Below, piece after piece: positions 13,993-19,987 of a DNA stretch of 19,987 nucleotides; within the stretch, counting starts at the first letter, position 1; every line of letters begins with the position of its first letter. A program made the translations under genes and the position numbers. Below the pieces are notes generated by a model. The model was not told the origin of the DNA and ran no database searches. It was given only the letters and a program-made list of their open reading frames with translations. Source of the stretch: Clostridiales bacterium (GTDB taxonomy: Bacteria; Bacillota; Clostridia; Oscillospirales; Oscillospiraceae); NCBI GenBank assembly GCA_018374635.1, contig JAHAEW010000059.1, forward strand, positions 1 through 19,987, written 5' to 3'.

Positions 13993-15038
13993 TCGATACC
14001 AAGAATCTGAAGCTCTCCGTGGCTTCCTCTCCCCATGTCTGCTCTCCGGTGAATACCAGCCGGCTGATGCTGGACGTGCTCATCGCCCTGGTCCCCGCCC
14101 TGTGCATGGCGGTGTATGTCTTTGGCCCCCGCGCCCTGACCATGACTGCGGTATCGGTGCTGGGCTGTGAATTCTTTGAGTGGGGCTACCGCAAGCTTCT
14201 CAAAAAGCCTGCCGCCAACGGGGATTTCTCCGCCGCCGTCACCGGCGTGCTGCTGGCCTTTGTCTGCCCGGTGACGCTGCCCTACTGGACCCTCCTGATC
14301 GGCGACTTCTTTGCCATCGTGGTGGTCAAGCAGCTCTTCGGCGGCCTGGGCCAGAACTTTATGAACCCCGCGCTGGCCGGCCGCGCGTTCCTGATGATGT
14401 GCTACCCCATCGCCATGACCACCTGGGTGCTGCCCGGCGTAAAGAACTGGGCGGGCGTCTTTTCCGCCGCTGACGCGGTGACCGGCGCCACCCCCATGGC
14501 CTCTCTGCACGCCCACCTGGATGTGGCCACCGGCGCCAATGTGCACACCCTGCCCGCCGACGGCCTCGCCAACCTCTTCGTGGGCAACGTGGGCGGCTGC
14601 CTGGGCGAGGTCTCCGCGCTGCTCCTGCTGCTGGGCGGGGTCTATCTCATCTGGCGGGGCGTCATCCGCGCCCGTATCCCCGTGGCCTATCTCGCCACGG
14701 TGGCGGTGCTCTGCTTCCTCTTCCCCCAGGGCGGCATTGCCCGGGTGGACTGGATGCTCTACAACCTGTGCGGCGGCGGTCTGATGCTGGGCGCCTTCTT
14801 CATGGCGACCGACTATGTGACCAGCCCCGTCACCAAAATGGGAGAGATCTACTTCGGCATCGGCTGCGGCCTGCTGACCATTTTCATCCGCTATTTTGGC
14901 GGCTATCCCGAGGGCGTCAGCTATGCCATCCTTCTGATGAACATCTGCGTGTGGCTGCTGGATAAGGCCGGAAAGCCCGGCCGCTTCGGCGTCACCAAGG
15001 AAATGAAGGCCAAGGCAAAGGAGGGCGCGGCGAAATGA
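13989..15038 (+). CDS. rnfD: Rnf complex subunit D (membrane flavoprotein)
   Basis: A 349-aa polytopic inner-membrane subunit of the NqrB/RnfD family, involved in electron transfer across the membrane and in ion translocation. About nine to ten hydrophobic segments are visible. The covalent FMN site is the TGAT motif at 165-168 in AADAVTGATPMAS; by family knowledge the flavin is phosphodiester-linked to the last Thr (T168). The motif GQNFMNPALAGRAFLM and the late ATDYVTSPVT are also conserved. It overlaps rnfC by 4 bp at its start and rnfG by 4 bp at its end, indicating tight translational coupling. The long Ala/Lys tail is cytoplasmic. Confidence 0.96.
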   Translation: MIDTKNLKLSVASSPHVCSPVNTSRLMLDVLIALVPALCMAVYVFGPRALTMTAVSVLGCEFFEWGYRKLLKKPAANGDFSAAVTGVLLAFVCPVTLPYWTLLIGDFFAIVVVKQLFGGLGQNFMNPALAGRAFLMMCYPIAMTTWVLPGVKNWAGVFSAADAVTGATPMASLHAHLDVATGANVHTLPADGLANLFVGNVGGCLGEVSALLLLLGGVYLIWRGVIRARIPVAYLATVAVLCFLFPQGGIARVDWMLYNLCGGGLMLGAFFMATDYVTSPVTKMGEIYFGIGCGLLTIFIRYFGGYPEGVSYAILLMNICVWLLDKAGKPGRFGVTKEMKAKAKEGAAK

Positions 15039-15595
15039 GCGAAATTGTCATGAACAAGAAGAAAGAGCCGGGCCTGGCCATGCTGGTTGTGGTCCTGACC
15101 GCCATCAGCCTGATCACCGCCCTGCTGCTGGGCGCGGTGAACATGATTACTGCGCCTCAGATCGCGCTGAACACCGAGAAAAAGACCGCCGAGGCCATGC
15201 AGAAGGTGCTTCCCACGGAGGACGGAGTCTACACCCCCGTGGAGTACACCGGGGAGGATTCCACCGTGCAGGCCGTGTACCAGGCCGGCGACGCCGGCTA
15301 TGTGGTCCAGGTCAAGCCCGCCACCTCTTTCAGCGGAACGTTTGTTGTGATGGTGGGCGTGGGCAGTGACGGCGCCTGCACCGGCATTTCCATCGTTGAG
15401 ACCGGTGAGACCTCCGGTCTGGGCTCCAATGCCGGCAAGCCGGATTGGCAGGCCCAGTTTGTGGGGCAGAGCGGCAAGGTCTCCGTCACCAAGGACGGCG
15501 GCGAGATCAACGCCCTTACCGGCGCCACCATCACCTCCCGCGGCGTATGCGAGAGCGTCACCAGCGCCCTGGCGGCCGCCGCCAGCCTGGGCTAA
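15035..15595 (+). CDS. rnfG: Rnf complex subunit G (covalent FMN carrier)
   Basis: A 186-aa subunit with one N-terminal membrane anchor (about 10-35) and an extracytoplasmic FMN-binding domain. The flavinylation motif is TGAT at 162-165 in NALTGATITSRGV; family knowledge places FMN on T165. The domain core GISIVETGETSGLGS with the downstream NAGKPDWQAQFVGQ is typical. The start ATG overlaps the rnfD stop (ATGA). A flavin transferase (ApbE) would be needed to load FMN on RnfD and RnfG; no apbE lies in this window. Confidence 0.95.
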   Translation: MSEIVMNKKKEPGLAMLVVVLTAISLITALLLGAVNMITAPQIALNTEKKTAEAMQKVLPTEDGVYTPVEYTGEDSTVQAVYQAGDAGYVVQVKPATSFSGTFVVMVGVGSDGACTGISIVETGETSGLGSNAGKPDWQAQFVGQSGKVSVTKDGGEINALTGATITSRGVCESVTSALAAAASLG

Positions 15596-15609
15596 GGAGG
15601 GTATTGAAC

Positions 15610-16257
15610 ATGAATGTGAAAAAGCAATTTCTGGATGGTCTGATCTTCCAGAACCCTGTTACCGTACAGCTGCTTGGTATGTGTTCCGTGATGGCCATTA
15701 CCACCAGCCTCTTCAACGGCCTGGGTATGGGCGTATCCGTGCTCATTATCCTGACCTGCGCGAATATCGTTATCTCCCTGCTGCGTAAGATCATTCCCAG
15801 CAAGGTGCGTATCGCCTGCTACATCGTCGTGATCGCCGGGTTCGTGACCATCGTGGACCTGCTGCTCAAGGCCTATCTCCCCAGCCTGTCGGAGAGCCTG
15901 GGCCTCTTCATTCCCCTGATCGTGGTGAACTGTATCATCCTGGGCCGTGCCGAGTCCTTCGCCTCTAAGAACGGCGTGGCGGCCTCCGCCCTGGACGGTA
16001 TCTTCCAGGGGCTGGGCTACACGGTGATCCTGGTCATCATGTGTGTGGTCCGTGAGCTCCTGGGCAACGGCACCTTCGGCGGCGGCATCCTCAACGGCGG
16101 CGACGGCATCCGCCTCATTCCGGAGGGCATCCCCGCGCTGGGCATGGTGCTGCCCGTGGGCGGCTTCCTGACCCTGGCCGTGGTGATCGCTGCCATGCAG
16201 TATTTCCTCAACAAGCCCAAGAAGGGCAGTGACAAAAAAGAGGAGGTGGCCAAGTAA
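15610..16257 (+). CDS. rnfE: Rnf complex subunit E (integral membrane)
   Basis: A 215-aa six-helix membrane subunit of the RnfE/NqrD family. It pairs with its inverted-topology paralogue RnfA to form the ion-channel-like core. ATG 15610 is preceded by AGGAGGG at 15596-15602; an upstream in-frame extension lacks an SD and overlaps rnfG. Conserved cysteines C25 (LLGMCSVMA) and C108 (VVNCIILGRAE) are at the positions that, with the RnfA pair, are thought to hold an intramembrane Fe-S cluster. The loop GNGTFGGGILNGGDGIRLIP is long, and the C-terminus is Lys/Glu-rich. The stop overlaps the rnfA start by one base (TAATG). Confidence 0.95.
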   Translation: MNVKKQFLDGLIFQNPVTVQLLGMCSVMAITTSLFNGLGMGVSVLIILTCANIVISLLRKIIPSKVRIACYIVVIAGFVTIVDLLLKAYLPSLSESLGLFIPLIVVNCIILGRAESFASKNGVAASALDGIFQGLGYTVILVIMCVVRELLGNGTFGGGILNGGDGIRLIPEGIPALGMVLPVGGFLTLAVVIAAMQYFLNKPKKGSDKKEEVAK

Positions 16258-16847
16258 TGCTGAGTTTCACCGAACTCTTTAGCATCGCGCTGGGCGCGAT
16301 CCTGGTCAACAACTTTATTTTCGCCCAGTTCCTGGGCATCTGCCCCTTTATGGGCGTGTCCAAGAAGATCGATACTGCCATGGGTATGGGCATGGCCGTT
16401 ATCTTCGTCATGGGCGTGGCCAGCGCCGTGTGCTGGCCCATCAACCACTTCATTCTGGAGAAGTTTGATCTGGTCTTTATGCAGACTGTGACCTATATCC
16501 TGGTCATCGCCTCCCTGGTGCAGTTCGTGGAGATGTTCCTTCAGAAGGCCATGCCTTCTCTGTATGAGGCGCTGGGCGTGTACCTGCCCCTCATCACCAC
16601 CAACTGCGCCGTGCTGGGCGTGGTGCTCCAGAATACCCAGAACAGCTATGGTTTCATCGAGAGCTTGGTCTACGGTGTCACCGGCGGCGTGGGTTTCCTG
16701 CTGGCCATTGTGCTCTTTGCCAGTGTGCGGGAGCGGCTGGAGTTTGCCGAGTGCCCCAAGGCCTTTGAGGGCTTCCCCATCGCGCTGGTGACCGCCGGCC
16801 TGCTGGCCCTGGCCTTCCTGGGCTTCTCCGGCCTGAAGGTATTTTAA
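16257..16847 (+). CDS. rnfA: Rnf complex subunit A (integral membrane)
   Basis: A 196-aa six-helix subunit of the RnfA/NqrE family. The first helix is followed by NNFIFAQFLGICPFMGVSKK, a strong family signature. C29 and C117 (ITTNCAVLG) match the conserved membrane cysteines and parallel those of RnfE. The SD lies inside the end of rnfE (GAGGTGG) and the start overlaps the rnfE stop. It is followed 15 bp later by rnfB with its own SD (GGGAGG). Confidence 0.96.
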   Translation: MLSFTELFSIALGAILVNNFIFAQFLGICPFMGVSKKIDTAMGMGMAVIFVMGVASAVCWPINHFILEKFDLVFMQTVTYILVIASLVQFVEMFLQKAMPSLYEALGVYLPLITTNCAVLGVVLQNTQNSYGFIESLVYGVTGGVGFLLAIVLFASVRERLEFAECPKAFEGFPIALVTAGLLALAFLGFSGLKVF

Positions 16848-16862
16848 GGGAGGCTGGAAAGA

Positions 16863-17702
16863 ATGAACACTGTTATTGCTGCTGTTGTCGTGCTCGGCGT
16901 GCTGGGCGCGATCTTCGGCCTGATCCTGGCCTACGCCTCCAAGGCGTTTGCCGTGGAGAAGGACCCCCGTGAAGAGGCCATTGCCGCCTGCCTGCCCGGC
17001 GCCAACTGCGGCGGCTGCGGCTACCCCGGCTGCGGCGGCTATGCCGCCGCCGTGGCGGCCGGCAAGGCGGCCACCAACTGCTGTGCCGCCGGCGGCGACG
17101 CGGTTGCCGCCCAGATCTCCGAGATCATGGGCGTGAAGGCGGAAGCCTCCGCCAAGATGATCGCCCAGGTGCAGTGCACCGGCGGCTGCCGCGGCCATGA
17201 GCAGTACGAGTATGTGGGTATCCAGGACTGTGCCGCCGCGGCCCGTCTGCCCGGCGGCGGCCCTGCCGGATGCTCCTTCGGCTGTCTGGGCTTTGGCACC
17301 TGCGAGGCCGTGTGTCCCTTTGACGCCATCCATGTGGTGGACGGCGTGGCCAAGGTGGACGAGGAGAAGTGTAAGGCCTGTAAGAAGTGCGTGGACGTCT
17401 GTCCCCGCCACATCATCCTGCTGGCTCCCTACAAGACCAAGCGCCATGTGGCGATCACCTGCTCCTCCAAGGACAAGGGCGCCGATGTGCGCAAGGTGTG
17501 CGACAACGGCTGTATCGGCTGTGGTCTGTGCGCCAAGGCCTGTCCCAAGGAAGCCATCACGGTGGACAAGAATCTGGCTGTCATCGACTATGATAAGTGC
17601 GTGGGCTGCGGCCTGTGCGCCCAGAAGTGTCCCCGCAAACTGATCACTGTGGACGGAAAGGTCCCCGAGGTGAAGCCCGCCGCGCCCAAGGCGGCGGAGT
17701 AA
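16863..17702 (+). CDS. rnfB: Rnf complex subunit B (ferredoxin-oxidising Fe-S protein)
   Basis: RnfB accepts electrons from reduced ferredoxin. It has 279 aa with an N-terminal membrane helix (about 4-26). The DUF-type [4Fe-4S] domain has C49, C52 and C57 in NCGGCGYPGCGGY, with the fourth ligand probably in the NCC pair downstream. Several cysteine clusters follow: CSFGCLGFGTCEAVCP, CKACKKCVDVCP, CIGCGLCAKACP and CVGCGLCAQKCP. That makes at least five Fe-S cluster motifs, and the last two form an added bacterial-ferredoxin module common in anaerobes. It is the last gene of the operon; three hairpins follow, ending in a terminator at 17769-17809. Confidence 0.96.
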   Translation: MNTVIAAVVVLGVLGAIFGLILAYASKAFAVEKDPREEAIAACLPGANCGGCGYPGCGGYAAAVAAGKAATNCCAAGGDAVAAQISEIMGVKAEASAKMIAQVQCTGGCRGHEQYEYVGIQDCAAAARLPGGGPAGCSFGCLGFGTCEAVCPFDAIHVVDGVAKVDEEKCKACKKCVDVCPRHIILLAPYKTKRHVAITCSSKDKGADVRKVCDNGCIGCGLCAKACPKEAITVDKNLAVIDYDKCVGCGLCAQKCPRKLITVDGKVPEVKPAAPKAAE

Positions 17703-17762
17703 CGTCCGGTCAGAGGGCCGGCCCGTTTTGACGGCCGGACGATCCCGCGAATAGAGGCGGGA
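17703..17762 (+). other. two extra hairpins after rnfB
   Basis: CGTCCGG (17703-17709) pairs with CCGGACG (17735-17741), and TCCCGC (17743-17748) pairs with GCGGGA (17757-17762). Neither has a T-run. With the following terminator they make three stems in tandem, which may protect the 3' end of the rnf mRNA. Confidence 0.5.
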
Positions 17763-17768
17763 GAGCAG

Positions 17769-17809
17769 AAAGATCCCCGGTTCCCTTACAATGGGAACCG
17801 GGGATCTTT
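17769..17809. terminator. terminator between rnfB and the DUF1540 gene
   Basis: A perfect 17-bp stem (17769-17785 with 17793-17809) begins with AAA and ends with TTT around a 7-nt loop. T-runs are short, but the stem is strong. It separates the convergent rnf operon (+) and the DUF1540 gene (-) and may serve both. Confidence 0.8.
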
Positions 17810-17844
17810 GCGTCAGACCGGAGCGGCCTCCGGACTCAGCGGCC

Positions 17845-18018
17845 TCAGCCTCTGCTGCGCAGCTGGAAAGAGGCGCACTCGGTGGAGTCGCAGCTCTTGG
17901 GAGCGGCAGCGCCGCAGCAGCCCACCTTGATCTCGTTAAGGGTGCAGCAATTCTGCTCGCAGTGATGGGCACAGCTGGAGACGGAGCACTTGATGTTGTG
18001 ATTAGCCTGGTTGTTCAT
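17845..18018 (-). CDS. DUF1540 small cysteine-rich protein
   Basis: A 57-aa protein started at ATG 18018, which has AAAGGAGG 9 bp upstream; the longer open frame begins before the likely promoter. It contains nine cysteines (11, 16, 20, 24, 25, 34, 35, 43, 48). The pattern IKCSVSSC, then a cysteine pair, then IKVGCC and a final C-x4-C-ASF matches the DUF1540 family found mainly in Firmicutes. The function is unknown; the cysteine content suggests metal binding or a redox/structural role. It converges on the rnf operon, and I infer no functional link from that. Confidence 0.82.
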   Translation of the reverse strand: MNNQANHNIKCSVSSCAHHCEQNCCTLNEIKVGCCGAAAPKSCDSTECASFQLRSRG

Positions 18019-18049
18019 AACGCATTTCCTCCTTTGCGGTGATGATATT

Positions 18050-18055
18050 ATTATA
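18050..18055 (-). promoter_or_regulatory. -10 element for the DUF1540 gene
   Basis: A consensus TATAAT lies on the minus strand at 18055-18050 within an AT-rich stretch, about 30 bp before the ATG. The -35 region (about 18073-18078) is weak, so only the -10 is supported. Confidence 0.4.
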
Positions 18056-18087
18056 TCCCCGCAGGAGAGAAGCATACGCGCCGGAGC

Positions 18088-18912
18088 TTATTTTTTCGGT
18101 TCGGATGCCGGAGGCTCGGGAAGCACCTGGGGGATAAAGCGGCGGGCGAAGCGGCCCTTGCCCCGGGACTTGACATAGAAATAGCCGATGAAGGAAAAGA
18201 CCACCGCGCCGATAAAATTGACGAACAGGTCCTTCATGGTATCCAGTATGCCGATATCCAGATAGCCGCCCAGACCCAGGGGGATCTCACGTCCGCCGGC
18301 GGTGACCACAATAACGTCGGTGATGCCCTGGATGGCGGTGGGCACATTGCCTCCGTCAGGATCCAGCATGACCGAGGAGATGGTGTTTACGACCGTATCC
18401 TTCTGCATATCCAGATGGAAAAACACATCCATCGTGCATTCAAAGAACTCCCACAACACGCCGATGGTCATGGAGAAGCAGAAGGCCATGATGGCCAGGT
18501 ACAGGGGAGAGAGGGAGAAGGAAAACCGCTCGTTCCGGTTGAGAATATCCAGCAGGGAGAAGCCGATGGCGGCGCAGAGAAAGCCGTTGAGGGTGTGGAG
18601 CATGGTATCCCAGTAAGGGATAGAGATGTAGTAAGCCTGGATCTCACCCAAAATTTCAGCGGAAAAAATAAAGAGCAGGATGATGACTTCCAGCGTGTCA
18701 GGCAGATCGATCTGAATTTTCCGCTCAATAAAGCTGGGAACGAGAAATAGGATCAGGGTCAGCACACACAGAAAGACATTTTCAAAATTTCCGTTGAAAA
18801 ATTGAGCCACCATGACCACGACCACCAGAAAGCGAAGGATCTGATAGAGCAGGGCCACCATGGGAGAGCTTTTCACCTGGGCGCGGAGGGAGGAATCACG
18901 CCAGCGTTTCAT
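18088..18912 (-). CDS. YjdF/DUF2238-like integral membrane protein
   Basis: A 274-aa protein with about six hydrophobic segments: about 18-38, 44-60, 70-90, 105-124, 135-152 and 230-248. Features that resemble the YjdF/DUF2238 predicted membrane family are the polar-membrane motif YWDTMLHTLNGFLCAAIGF, the later GVLWEFFECTMD, and DTMKDLFVNFIGA near the last helix, with conserved Asp/His/Glu residues within helices. The function is unknown. Its ATG overlaps the stop of the upstream carbonic-anhydrase-like gene (ATGA), so the two are translationally coupled. The C-terminus is basic, then Pro-rich. The family assignment is from pattern memory and is moderate. Confidence 0.7.
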   Translation of the reverse strand: MKRWRDSSLRAQVKSSPMVALLYQILRFLVVVVMVAQFFNGNFENVFLCVLTLILFLVPSFIERKIQIDLPDTLEVIILLFIFSAEILGEIQAYYISIPYWDTMLHTLNGFLCAAIGFSLLDILNRNERFSFSLSPLYLAIMAFCFSMTIGVLWEFFECTMDVFFHLDMQKDTVVNTISSVMLDPDGGNVPTAIQGITDVIVVTAGGREIPLGLGGYLDIGILDTMKDLFVNFIGAVVFSFIGYFYVKSRGKGRFARRFIPQVLPEPPASEPKK

Positions 18913-19427
18913 CGGGAGCCCTCCGCCGGAGGAAGCTGGAGGGAGAGATGCTCATATTCCCGGGCGGAATCCAGATTGCCCGCCTTCTCCTCCTCGGTGA
19001 GCGCCCGGCGGACTTTGGCGGGAGCGCCCATCACCAGGCTTCCGGCAGGGATCACGGTGTTCTGGGTGACCAGCGCCCCGGCGGCGACCAGAGAGTCCGC
19101 CCCAATCACGCAGCCGTTGAGGAGCGTGGCGCCCATGCCGATGACACAGTGGTCTCCCACCGTGCAGCCGTGAAGGATCGCCCCATGGCCTACGGTCACG
19201 TCCCGGCCGATCTGAACAGGGAATCCCTCGTCTCCATGCACCATGCATCCATCCTGGAGGTTGGAGCCGGTCCCTACGTGGATGGTGGTGGTATCGGCGC
19301 GGAGGACCGCGCCATACCAGACGCTGGAGCGCGCGTCCAGCGTGACCTGGCCCACCAGTGTGGCATTTTCCGCCACCCGGGCGTCGGAATGGAGCTGCGG
19401 CGTATGTCCTTCAAAGGGTTTGATCAT
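18909..19427 (-). CDS. gamma-carbonic-anhydrase-like hexapeptide-repeat protein
   Basis: A 172-aa protein from ATG 19427 (MIKPFEGHTPQ), with GGAGG about 10 bp upstream; a longer frame without an SD extends to 19478. It is a left-handed beta-helix protein of the YrdA/CaiE/gamma-CA group. Hexapeptide repeats run from about residue 20 to 140 (VGQVTL, IGRDVTVG, VGDHCVIG, IGADSLVAAGALV). The three zinc-ligand histidines are present: H64 in MVHGD, then H81 and H86 in GHGAILHG. R43 and D45 (LRAD) and Q58/D59 match the usual active-site neighbours. It may interconvert CO2 and bicarbonate, but many family members show no measured activity. It is the first gene of a two-gene unit with the YjdF-like protein. 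Confidence 0.88.
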   Translation of the reverse strand: MIKPFEGHTPQLHSDARVAENATLVGQVTLDARSSVWYGAVLRADTTTIHVGTGSNLQDGCMVHGDEGFPVQIGRDVTVGHGAILHGCTVGDHCVIGMGATLLNGCVIGADSLVAAGALVTQNTVIPAGSLVMGAPAKVRRALTEEEKAGNLDSAREYEHLSLQLPPAEGSR

Positions 19428-19507
19428 ATGTGAAATTCCTCCGTTCTTGGATTGCGGTATGTGGACAAGGCCGGTCAAGGCCGTTGAGCCGCCAGACCGT
19501 TTCTTTT

Positions 19508-19536
19508 ATTATAATGCGTATGGGACAAGGCCGCAA
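19508..19536 (-). promoter_or_regulatory. promoter of the gamma-carbonic-anhydrase-like gene
   Basis: On the minus strand, TTGCGG (19536-19531) and a perfect TATAAT (19513-19508) are separated by 17 bp. The leader to ATG 19427 is about 75 nt. The same AT block reads TATAAT on the plus strand (19510-19515), but without a matching -35. Confidence 0.65.
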
Positions 19537-19632
19537 GACTGGGAAAAAGAGAACGGGACCTTCCGGGAGCGTGTAAAATTTGATTTGGGTTGTGCATAGA
19601 GTGAGGTATCACCACAACAGGAGGAAGATACC

Positions 19633-19845
19633 ATGGACTTAAAGCAGAATCAGATTACGGTGGGCCAGCTGTTGGCAGATCCCCGGAGCCGGAGCGTCCT
19701 GCAGAAAAAGCTGCCCGCTGTCCTCAAGCACCCCCTTACGGGAGCGGCCAATACCGTGACGCTGGAGCAGCTGCTGGCTTTTGCCGGAGCCTATCTGCCC
19801 CAGAAAAAGATTGATGAGGTGATGGAAGCGCTGCAGAAAGCCTGA
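19633..19845 (+). CDS. small hypothetical protein
   Basis: A 70-aa protein with a strong SD (CAGGAGG, 8 bp before ATG 19633), GC-rich codon use like its neighbours, and a hairpin downstream. It is predicted soluble and helical (ITVGQLLADPRSRSVLQKKLP, then TLEQLLAFAGAYLPQKKIDEVMEALQKA), with no cysteine, signal peptide or membrane helix. The spacing of LL/VL residues suggests a small helical bundle, possibly a protein-binding domain. I do not recognise the family. No neighbour on the same strand gives context. Confidence 0.7.
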   Translation: MDLKQNQITVGQLLADPRSRSVLQKKLPAVLKHPLTGAANTVTLEQLLAFAGAYLPQKKIDEVMEALQKA

Positions 19846-19859
19846 ACAGAGATATGGGA

Positions 19860-19884
19860 AGAGGGACGGAATTACCGTCCCTCT
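19860..19884 (+). terminator. hairpin after the small hypothetical gene
   Basis: A perfect 10-bp stem (AGAGGGACGG, 19860-19869, with CCGTCCCTCT, 19875-19884) has a 5-nt loop AATTA. No T-run follows on either strand, so it is either a weak terminator or part of the adjacent repeat-like element. Confidence 0.45.
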
Positions 19885-19987
19885 CAGACTGTCGAGAAAC
19901 CCGGCTATGCATCAAGCATGAGCCTGGTTTCTGGCATATAGGGGCCAAAAGAGGAACATAAAGAGAGAAGCAGAGTTCTCCCGCCAT
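19884..19987 (-). repeat. candidate dispersed element (right edge)
   Basis: A long imperfect hairpin (19896-19910 with 19916-19931, one mismatch and one bulge) sits between GAACTCTGC (19978-19970, minus strand) and GACAGTCTGA (19893-19884, minus strand). Both words also occur in the same order at the left edge of the window. The minus strand is open from ATG 19987 with no visible SD because the window ends there, so a coding origin cannot be excluded. Confidence 0.3.

Noticed and set aside
16017..17972. 651-residue minus-strand open frame opposite rnfA and rnfB
   Set aside because: Shadow frame; the Fe-S motifs and operon overlaps clearly support the plus strand.

Overview
The window is ordinary chromosomal DNA from a GC-rich anaerobic Firmicute. 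The best match is an Oscillospiraceae-type gut bacterium of the Flavonifractor / Lawsonibacter / Intestinimonas kind. That placement is an inference from three things: strong GC bias at third codon positions, Shine-Dalgarno (SD) driven starts with sigma-A type promoters, and a clostridial-order rnfCDGEAB operon next to T-box-controlled branched-chain amino acid genes. I see no phage, plasmid, insertion sequence, CRISPR array, tRNA or rRNA.

Layout. (1) 1-130: a hairpin-rich edge ending in a strong terminator. (2) 191-3393 (+): an OmpR-type response regulator and its histidine kinase, translationally coupled, then a DUF975-like membrane protein. (3) 3442-4184 (-): two small membrane proteins, DUF4234-like then DUF2752-like, joined by a 24-bp tandem repeat at their stop/start junction. 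(4) 4280-12328: a branched-chain amino acid region. On the minus strand lie ilvD, ilvC, a GNAT acetyltransferase gene, and ilvN with ilvB behind a T-box leader. On the plus strand, between ilvD and ilvC, lie a FadR-type GntR regulator divergent from ilvD and an XRE-type membrane regulator. (5) 12508-17702 (+): a complete rnfCDGEAB operon with its own promoter and a structured leader of about 100 nt. (6) 17845-19427 (-): a DUF1540 cysteine-rich peptide, a YjdF/DUF2238-like membrane protein and a gamma-carbonic-anhydrase-like protein. (7) 19633-19845 (+): a small unrecognised protein, followed by hairpin-rich DNA at the window edge.

How the genes work together. IlvB/IlvN, IlvC and IlvD give acetohydroxyacid synthase, ketol-acid reductoisomerase and dihydroxy-acid dehydratase, the common pathway to valine, isoleucine and leucine precursors. 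Two control layers are visible. One is a T-box upstream of ilvB whose specifier reads AUC (Ile). The other is a pair of FadR-type operator-like repeats lying over both divergent ilvD/gntR promoters, with weaker related motifs upstream of ilvC and ilvB. The Rnf complex couples reduced ferredoxin:NAD+ electron transfer to ion pumping and is an energy-conservation module.

I did not find a clearly new biological system. The observations most worth following are the GntR/T-box dual-control hypothesis, the repeat at the DUF4234/DUF2752 junction, the unclassified rnf leader, and matching hairpin-associated words at the two window edges.
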